DNA of 64,000 nucleotides from an uncultured Rivibacter sp. (GTDB lineage: Bacteria; Pseudomonadota; Gammaproteobacteria; Burkholderiales; Burkholderiaceae): assembly GCA_946480925.1 (NCBI GenBank), contig CAMLLU010000013.1, forward strand, positions 47,194-111,193, written 5' to 3'. The notes under the pieces are model-generated. The model worked only from the letters and a program-made list of their open reading frames with translations, made no database searches and was not told the DNA's origin. The position numbers were made by a program, and so were the translations under genes. The number at the start of each line of letters is the position of its first letter. The first letter of the stretch is position 1. Shown here piece by piece: positions 58,618 to 64,000 of this stretch.

Positions 58618-60783
58618 ATGAGCAAGTTCGAAGACATTCAGCTGCTGCGCGTGAACTACCTGCGCGGCCCCAACATCTGGACCTACCGCTCGGTCCTCGA
58701 AACCTGGCTGGACCTCGGCCGCCTCGAGGACTTCCCGTCCAACAAGCTACCCGGCTGCAACGACCGGCTCGTGGCCATGCTGCCGGCGCTCATGGAGCAC
58801 CACTGCGGCGTCGGCGAACGCGGCGGCTTCCTGCAGCGCCTGCAGGAAGGCACGTGGTGCGGCCACGTGCTGGAACACGTGGTGATCGAGCTGCTCAACC
58901 TGGCCGGCATGCCCACCGGCTTCGGCCAGACGCGCAGCACCTCGCAGCACGGCGTGTACCGCATGGTGTTCCGCGCGCGCGACGAGCAGGTGGCGCGCGC
59001 CGCGCTCGAGCACGGCCACCACCTGCTCATGGCGGCCATCAACGACGAACCCTTCGACATGCAGGCCGCGGTCGGCAAGATCCGCGAGCAGGTCGACGAC
59101 TCCTACTTCGGCCCCAGCACCGCGGCCATCGTGGCCGCCGCCACCGACCGTCGCATCCCGCACATCCGCCTGAACGACGGCAACCTCGTGCAGCTGGGCC
59201 ACGGCGCACGCCAGCGCCGCATCTGGACGGCCGAGACCGACCGCACCAGCGCCATCGCCGAGAACATCGCCTGCGACAAGGACCTCACCAAGTCGCTGCT
59301 CCAGTCCTGCGGCGTGCCGGTGCCCGAAGGCCAGGTGGTCAAGAGCCCGGCAGAAGCCTGGGAAGCCGCGCAAGACATCGGCCTGCCGGTGGTGGTGAAA
59401 CCCTCGGACGGCAACCATGGCCGCGGCGTGGTGCTGGACCTGCGCACCCAGGCCGACGTGGAAGCCGCCTACACGCTGGCCGAGCAGCACGGCAGCGAAG
59501 TCATCGTCGAGCAGTACATCCGCGGCGAAGAGCATCGCCTGCTGGTGGTGGGCGGCAAGGTGGTGGCGGCCGCGCGCGGCGAAACCGCATGGGTCACGGG
59601 CGACGGCCGGCTCACCGTGAACGAGCTGATCGACGCGCAGATCAACGCCGACCCCCGCCGCGGCGACAACGAAGACTTCCCGCTCGCGCGGCTGAAGGCC
59701 ACGGAAGACGGCGCCATCCTGTCGGACCTGCAGCGCCAGGGCCTCACGCCGGAATCGGTGCCCGAGGCCGGCCGCAAGGTGCTGATCCAGCGCAACGGCA
59801 ACGTCGCCATCGACTGCACCGACCACGTGCACCCCGAGGTGGACCATGTGGTGTCGCTGGCTGCCCGCGTGGTGGGGCTCGACATCGCCGGCATCGACCT
59901 CGTGTGCGAAGACATCTCCAAGCCGCTGCAGGCACAAGGCGGCGCCATCGTCGAGGTGAACGCGGGCCCGGGCCTCCTGATGCACCTGAAGCCCGCCGAA
60001 GGCACGCCGCGCCCGGTGGGCCGCGCCATCGTCGACCACCTGTTTGCCGAGCAGGAAAGCGGCCGCATTCCCATCGTCGGCGTGGCCGGCTCGCGAGACA
60101 CCGCCGCCATTGCGCGGCTGGTGGCGTGGTTCATCCACCTGTCGGGCCGCCATGTGGGCCTGGCCTGCCGTGACGGCCTGTGGCTGGGCAGCCGCCGCGT
60201 CGAGCGCCGCGACTGCGTGAACTGGGACGCCGGCCAGCGCGTGCTGATGAACCGCGAGGTCACCGCGGCGGTGTTCGAGAACACGCCGGAGCTGATCTTG
60301 CGCGACGGGCTGGGCTACGACCGCTGCCAGGTCGGTGTGGTGACCGACATTGGCGGCCTGGAAGCGCTGGCCCACTACGACGTGCGCGAGCCCGAGCAGA
60401 TGCGCAAGGTGCTGCGCACGCAGATCGACGTGGTGCTGTCCGAAGGCGTGGGCGTGCTCAACGCTGCCGATGCGGGCGTGGCCGAGCTGGCCGAGCTGTG
60501 CGATGGCGAGGTGCTGTTCTACGCCCCCACCGACAACGCACAGGTGGCCGCCGCCATTGCCGAGCACCGCGAAAAGGGCGGCCGCGCGGTGCTGGTGCGC
60601 AACGACCGCATCGTGTTCGCCACCGGCCTCACCAAGATGCACGGCACGCCGCTTTCTGCCGCGTGCCGCCATGCCCGCCTGGGCGCCGAAGCACTGGTGG
60701 CCGCGGTGGCCGCCGCATGGGCCTTCGGTATTTCTCCTGAACTGATTGCCGCCGGCATCGAGACCTATTCCCCGGAAGCCTGA
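58618..60783 (+). CDS. Cyanophycin synthetase paralogue CphA' with degenerate Mur-type P-loop
   Basis: The protein has 721 residues: an N-terminal CphA domain (LRGPNIWTYRSVLETWLDL), an ATP-grasp domain (about 210-470; VVVKPSDGNHGRGVVLDL) and a shortened Mur-ligase-like domain. In the last, the P-loop GTNGKTTT of CphA is replaced by AGSRDTAA near residues 488-496, so ATP binding there is probably lost. Cupriavidus necator has a similar cphA'-cphA pair. ATP-grasp adds Asp and the Mur-like domain adds Arg in CphA, so CphA' may perform only one reaction or act as a partner. Its stop overlaps the cphA start. Confidence 0.88.
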   Translation: MSKFEDIQLLRVNYLRGPNIWTYRSVLETWLDLGRLEDFPSNKLPGCNDRLVAMLPALMEHHCGVGERGGFLQRLQEGTWCGHVLEHVVIELLNLAGMPTGFGQTRSTSQHGVYRMVFRARDEQVARAALEHGHHLLMAAINDEPFDMQAAVGKIREQVDDSYFGPSTAAIVAAATDRRIPHIRLNDGNLVQLGHGARQRRIWTAETDRTSAIAENIACDKDLTKSLLQSCGVPVPEGQVVKSPAEAWEAAQDIGLPVVVKPSDGNHGRGVVLDLRTQADVEAAYTLAEQHGSEVIVEQYIRGEEHRLLVVGGKVVAAARGETAWVTGDGRLTVNELIDAQINADPRRGDNEDFPLARLKATEDGAILSDLQRQGLTPESVPEAGRKVLIQRNGNVAIDCTDHVHPEVDHVVSLAARVVGLDIAGIDLVCEDISKPLQAQGGAIVEVNAGPGLLMHLKPAEGTPRPVGRAIVDHLFAEQESGRIPIVGVAGSRDTAAIARLVAWFIHLSGRHVGLACRDGLWLGSRRVERRDCVNWDAGQRVLMNREVTAAVFENTPELILRDGLGYDRCQVGVVTDIGGLEALAHYDVREPEQMRKVLRTQIDVVLSEGVGVLNAADAGVAELAELCDGEVLFYAPTDNAQVAAAIAEHREKGGRAVLVRNDRIVFATGLTKMHGTPLSAACRHARLGAEALVAAVAAAWAFGISPELIAAGIETYSPEA

Positions 60784-63386
60784 TGGAAGTTTCACGCATC
60801 AGGGCCCTGCGCGGCCCCAACCTCTGGAGCCGTCACACGGCCATCGAAGCGATCGTTTCCTGTGCGCCGGGCGAGCGCTCGCTGGCCGACATGCCCGGCT
60901 TCGAAAAGCGCCTGCGCGAGCTGTTCCCCGCCATCGGCGTGCTGCGGCCCGGCGCCTCGGGCGTGCCGCTGTCGCTGGCGCACGTGCTCGAAGTGGCGGC
61001 CCTGTCGCTGCAGGCGCAGGCCGGCTGCCCGGTGACCTTCTCCCGTACCACCGCCACGGTGGAAGAAGGCATCTACCAGGTGGTGGTCGAGTACACCGAA
61101 GAGCCCGTGGGCCGCCTGGCCTTCGAGCATGCGCAGGCATTGCTCGCGGCCGCGCAGAACGGCACGCCGTTCGATCCGGCCACGGCACTCAAGGCCTTGC
61201 GCGAGCTCGACGAGGACGTGCGCCTGGGCCCGAGCACCGGCTCCATCGTCACGGCCGCGGCCGCGCGTGGCACGCCGTGGCGGCGGCTCACGCAGGGCAG
61301 CCTGGTGCAGTTCGGCTGGGGCTCCAAGCAGCGGCGCATCTGGGCGGCGGAGGTCGACAGCACCAGCGCCGTGTCCGAATCGATCGCGCAGGACAAGGAC
61401 CTCACCAAGAAGCTGCTGCATGCAGCTGGCGTGCCGGTACCCATCGGCCGGCCGGTAACGGAGGTGGAAGACGCCTGGGCCGTGGCACAGGAGATCGGCC
61501 TGCCCGTGGTGCTCAAGCCGCAGGACGGCAACCAGGGCAAGGGCGTCACGGTCAACATCACCAGCCGCGAACAGCTGGAGATCGCCTACCGCGCCGCCGC
61601 CGAGATCGGCGAGGTGATGGTCGAGAAGTACCTGCCGGGCAGCGACTTCCGCCTGCTGGTGGTGGGCAGCCAGCTGGTGGCCGCGGCGCGGCGCGACCCG
61701 CCGCACGTCATCGGCGACGGCGTGCACACGGTGCGCCAACTGGTCGACCAGGTGAATGCCGACCCGCGGCGCGGTGACGGCCATGCCACCTCGCTCACCA
61801 AGATCCGCTTCGACGACATCGCCGTTGCCCGGCTCGACGCACAGGGGCTGAAGCCCGAGTCGGTGCCTGAAAAGGGCCGCCGCATCGTGCTGCGCAACAA
61901 CGCCAACCTCTCCACCGGCGGCACCGCCACCGACGTGACCGACGACGTGCACCCCGAAGTGGCCGCGCGCGCCGTGGCCGCGGCCCAGATGGTGGGGCTC
62001 GACATCTGCGGCGTGGACGTGGTGTGCGAAACCGTGCTGCGCCCGCTGGAAGAGCAGCATGGCGGCATCGTCGAGGTGAACGCGGCGCCCGGCCTGCGCA
62101 TGCACCTGTCGCCCTCGTACGGCAAGGGCCGCAACGTGGGCGAGGCCGTCATCAACCACCTGTACGGCGCGCCGCACGGGCACCACGGCCAGCAGCACGA
62201 CAACGGCCGCATCCCGGTGGTGGCCGTCACCGGCACCAACGGCAAGACCACCACCACGCGCCTCATCGCGCACCTGTTCGCCACCAGCGGCCTGCGCGTG
62301 GGCATGACCAACACCGACGGCGTGCACGTCAACGGCCGCCAGACCGACAGCGGCGACTGCTCGGGCCCCAAGAGCGCACGCAACGTGCTGATGCATCCCG
62401 ACGTGGACGCGGCCGTGTTCGAAACGGCCCGCGGCGGCATCCTGCGTGAAGGCCTGGGTTTCGACCGCTGCGACGTCGCGGTGGTCACCAACCTCGGCAA
62501 GGGCGATCACCTGGGCCTGAACTTCATCACCACCGTGGAAGACCTCGCGGTGCTCAAGCGCGTGATCGTGCAGAACGTGGCGCCCGGCGGCTATGCGGTG
62601 CTCAACGCGGTGGACCCCATCGTCGCGGCCATGGCCTCCGAATGCCCGGGCGGTGTGATCTTCTTTGCCGCCGACCGCGCGCACCCGCTGATGGTGACGC
62701 ACCGCGCGCAGGGCAAGCGCACCGTGTTCGTCGACGGCGACGCCATCGTGGCGGCCGAAGGCGCGTGGCGCGAGAGCCTGCCGCTGCGCGACATTCCGCT
62801 CACGCGCAACGGCGCCATCGGCTTCCAGGTCGAGAACGTGATGGCCGCGGTGGCCGCGGCCTGGGGCGTGGGGCTCGACTGGGACACCGTGCGCCGTGGT
62901 CTCGCCAGCTTCGTGAGCGACGCGGCCAGCGTGCCTGGCCGCTTCAACGTGATGGACTACCGCGGCGCCACCGTGATCGCCGACTACGGCCACAACCCCG
63001 ACGCGATGCTCGCGCTGGTGCAGGCCGTGGAGGCCATGCCGGCCAAGCGCCGTTCGGTGGTCATCAGCGGCGCCGGCGACCGGCGCGACGAAGACATCCG
63101 CGAGCAGACGCAGATCCTCGGCCGCGCCTTCGACGACGTGATCCTCTACCAGGACGCCTGCCAGCGCGGCCGTGAAGACGGCGAGGTGATCGCGCTGCTG
63201 CGCGAAGGTCTCGAAGGCGCCCCGCGCACGCGCGAGGTGCTCGAGATCCGCGGCGAGTTCATCGCCATCGACACCGCGCTCGAGCGCCTGCAGCCGGGCG
63301 ACCTGTGCCTGGTGCTGGTAGACCAGGTGGAAGAGGCGCTCACGCACCTGGCGCAGCGCGTGGCACAGCCCGCGACGGTGAGCTGA
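60783..63386 (+). CDS. cphA: Cyanophycin synthetase
   Basis: The protein has 867 residues, standard for CphA. It has the N-terminal primer-handling domain (MEVSRIRALRGPNLWSRHTAI), an ATP-grasp domain (LPVVLKPQDGNQGKGVTVNI) and a complete Mur-ligase domain with P-loop TGTNGKTTT (K487), FETARGGILREGLGFDRCDVAVVTN and DYGHNPDAM. It builds multi-L-arginyl-poly-L-aspartate from Asp and Arg with ATP, an intracellular nitrogen store. It overlaps the cphA' stop by one base (TGATG). No cyanophycinase gene is in the window. Confidence 0.96.
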   Translation: MEVSRIRALRGPNLWSRHTAIEAIVSCAPGERSLADMPGFEKRLRELFPAIGVLRPGASGVPLSLAHVLEVAALSLQAQAGCPVTFSRTTATVEEGIYQVVVEYTEEPVGRLAFEHAQALLAAAQNGTPFDPATALKALRELDEDVRLGPSTGSIVTAAAARGTPWRRLTQGSLVQFGWGSKQRRIWAAEVDSTSAVSESIAQDKDLTKKLLHAAGVPVPIGRPVTEVEDAWAVAQEIGLPVVLKPQDGNQGKGVTVNITSREQLEIAYRAAAEIGEVMVEKYLPGSDFRLLVVGSQLVAAARRDPPHVIGDGVHTVRQLVDQVNADPRRGDGHATSLTKIRFDDIAVARLDAQGLKPESVPEKGRRIVLRNNANLSTGGTATDVTDDVHPEVAARAVAAAQMVGLDICGVDVVCETVLRPLEEQHGGIVEVNAAPGLRMHLSPSYGKGRNVGEAVINHLYGAPHGHHGQQHDNGRIPVVAVTGTNGKTTTTRLIAHLFATSGLRVGMTNTDGVHVNGRQTDSGDCSGPKSARNVLMHPDVDAAVFETARGGILREGLGFDRCDVAVVTNLGKGDHLGLNFITTVEDLAVLKRVIVQNVAPGGYAVLNAVDPIVAAMASECPGGVIFFAADRAHPLMVTHRAQGKRTVFVDGDAIVAAEGAWRESLPLRDIPLTRNGAIGFQVENVMAAVAAAWGVGLDWDTVRRGLASFVSDAASVPGRFNVMDYRGATVIADYGHNPDAMLALVQAVEAMPAKRRSVVISGAGDRRDEDIREQTQILGRAFDDVILYQDACQRGREDGEVIALLREGLEGAPRTREVLEIRGEFIAIDTALERLQPGDLCLVLVDQVEEALTHLAQRVAQPATVS

Positions 63387-63454
63387 GGGAACACGGCTTG
63401 CCGCGGTGAGGCAGGGGCGTGCATGCGCCCCATGCCAAACCACAGGAGCAAGCC

Positions 63455-63667
63455 ATGCCGAACTCGAACGCACCCTCCGGACCGGGCAAGCCGGTTCGTG
63501 AAGCTCGCGCCCGCATCGAGGAGCGCGAGAACCTCGAGGAAGCGATGGGCAATGCCGAGTCCTACACCGTGCCGCACCGCGCACGCTCGGCGCCCAACCG
63601 CACGCCGCCGCCGATGAGCCAGGCCGGCTCCCGTGGCGGCTCCGGCGAGAACGACTCGCAGGGCTGA
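63455..63667 (+). CDS. Small hydrophilic protein, 70 aa
   Basis: The ATG has AGGAG seven bases upstream. The product (MPNSNAPSGPGKPVREARAR, a charged helix, then a Ser/Gly/Pro-rich tail) has no known domain. It follows cphA by 68 bp and may be transcribed with it. After it, 63678-63694 contain a 6-bp hairpin CCTACG/CGTAGG; the rest up to 63848 shows no gene. Confidence 0.55.
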   Translation: MPNSNAPSGPGKPVREARARIEERENLEEAMGNAESYTVPHRARSAPNRTPPPMSQAGSRGGSGENDSQG

Positions 63668-63848
63668 AACACTTGTGCCTACGAAGAACGTAGGTAAGTA
63701 AAAGCCGACGACACACCGCGCCGTACCCCGCCTGAACCGGTGACAGCTGGACGGCAACCTCGACACGCCGCGGCCGGACGGCGTGCTCGATCCGACGCCG
63801 TGCCCGTGGGCACCACGCTGCACACGAGCTGAGGCGCCAGGCCCCTCG

Positions 63849-64000
63849 TCACGCTGGCGGCCTGGCCGCCAGCAGCGTGGCCACCTCGGCCGCCGAGCGC
63901 ACGCTGAGCTTGGCGTACACGCGCGCCCGGTGCACTTCGATCGTGCGCATCGAAACATTCAGCTCGTCGGCGATCACCTTGTTGAGCTTGCCGGCGGCCA
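63849..64000 (-). CDS. LuxR/FixJ-type response regulator, C-terminal end
   Basis: Only the last 50 codons are in the window. They encode a LuxR-type HTH (GKLNKVIADELNVSMRTIEVHRARVYAKLSVRSAAEVATLL) like FixJ/StyR-family regulators. The receiver domain would lie beyond the right edge. A 9-bp inverted repeat (GCTGGCGGC/GCCGCCAGC) falls in the last codons and may help end transcription. Confidence 0.82.
   Translation of the reverse strand, partial: AAGKLNKVIADELNVSMRTIEVHRARVYAKLSVRSAAEVATLLAARPPA

Noticed and set aside
60792..63716. A 974-codon open frame opposite cphA
   Set aside because: It has antisense composition with no domain; the plus-strand cyanophycin synthetase is unambiguous.
63668..63848. 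A possible gene remnant between the small protein and the right-edge regulator
   Set aside because: A short frame with scattered Asp/Pro residues is visible but too weak to assign to any gene family.

Overview
The window looks like a chromosomal segment of a high-GC betaproteobacterium of the order Burkholderiales, probably near the Rubrivivax/Leptothrix/Piscinibacter group. The evidence is a strong G/C third-position bias, a prpR|prpBC-acnD-prpF locus, tandem cyanophycin synthetases with their DUF1854 and ABC partners, LIV-type and TRAP uptake systems, and a DUF4123/VasX-type T6SS effector unit. The genus is inferred, not shown.

Layout. 0-3.2 kb: T6SS adaptor (DUF4123) and the start of a VasX-like effector, behind a possible 44-codon leader ORF. 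3.3-9.1 kb: RND efflux operon (MFP, pump, outer-membrane channel). 9.3-11.2 kb: fragment of a duplicated ABC binding protein, a small lipoprotein and a TetR regulator. 11.3-14.1 kb: divergent envelope operon (DUF3313, unknown, DUF2145, outer-membrane barrel). 14.1-19.4 kb: AraC regulator, PEBP protein, intact ABC binding protein, and a BaeSR-like two-component pair. 19.4-26.5 kb: LysR regulator divergent from a TRAP transporter, a tannase-family esterase and a gallate-type dioxygenase, read here as a gallate-ester utilisation cluster. 26.6-29.1 kb: two HtrA-like proteases without signal peptides around a LuxR-type regulator with a degenerate receiver.

29.3-33.2 kb is the most unusual part: ten tRNA genes (Asp, Phe, Arg, Pro, Cys, His, Leu, Ser, Glu, Gln), then rtcB (RNA ligase) and an HNH gene, all on the minus strand. 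A long leader precedes them, with a promoter, an internal intrinsic terminator, hairpins and an rRNA-type boxA. A small HTH regulator is divergent from this leader. It reads like a regulated tRNA replacement and repair operon.

33.2-38 kb: complete livGFKHM operon, whose LivF has Arg in place of the Walker A Lys. 38.2-39.1 kb: Tae4/Tai4 amidase effector-immunity pair. 39.2-47.4 kb: 2-methylcitrate cycle (propionyl-CoA oxidation) with a clear sigma-54 promoter. 47.4-49.8 kb: hipA with a frameshifted hipB, a Lys/Ala-rich protein, and a hicA without hicB. 50-54 kb: two-gene ATP-citrate-lyase-like enzyme of unknown substrate. 54.2-55.2 kb: AcuI-type acrylyl-CoA reductase, which could feed propionyl-CoA to the prp pathway. 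55.3-63.7 kb: cyanophycin locus, with a MITE-like element sitting exactly between two convergent stop codons. The window ends inside a LuxR/FixJ-type regulator. Three copies of a palindromic repeat lie in the 43-54 kb region.
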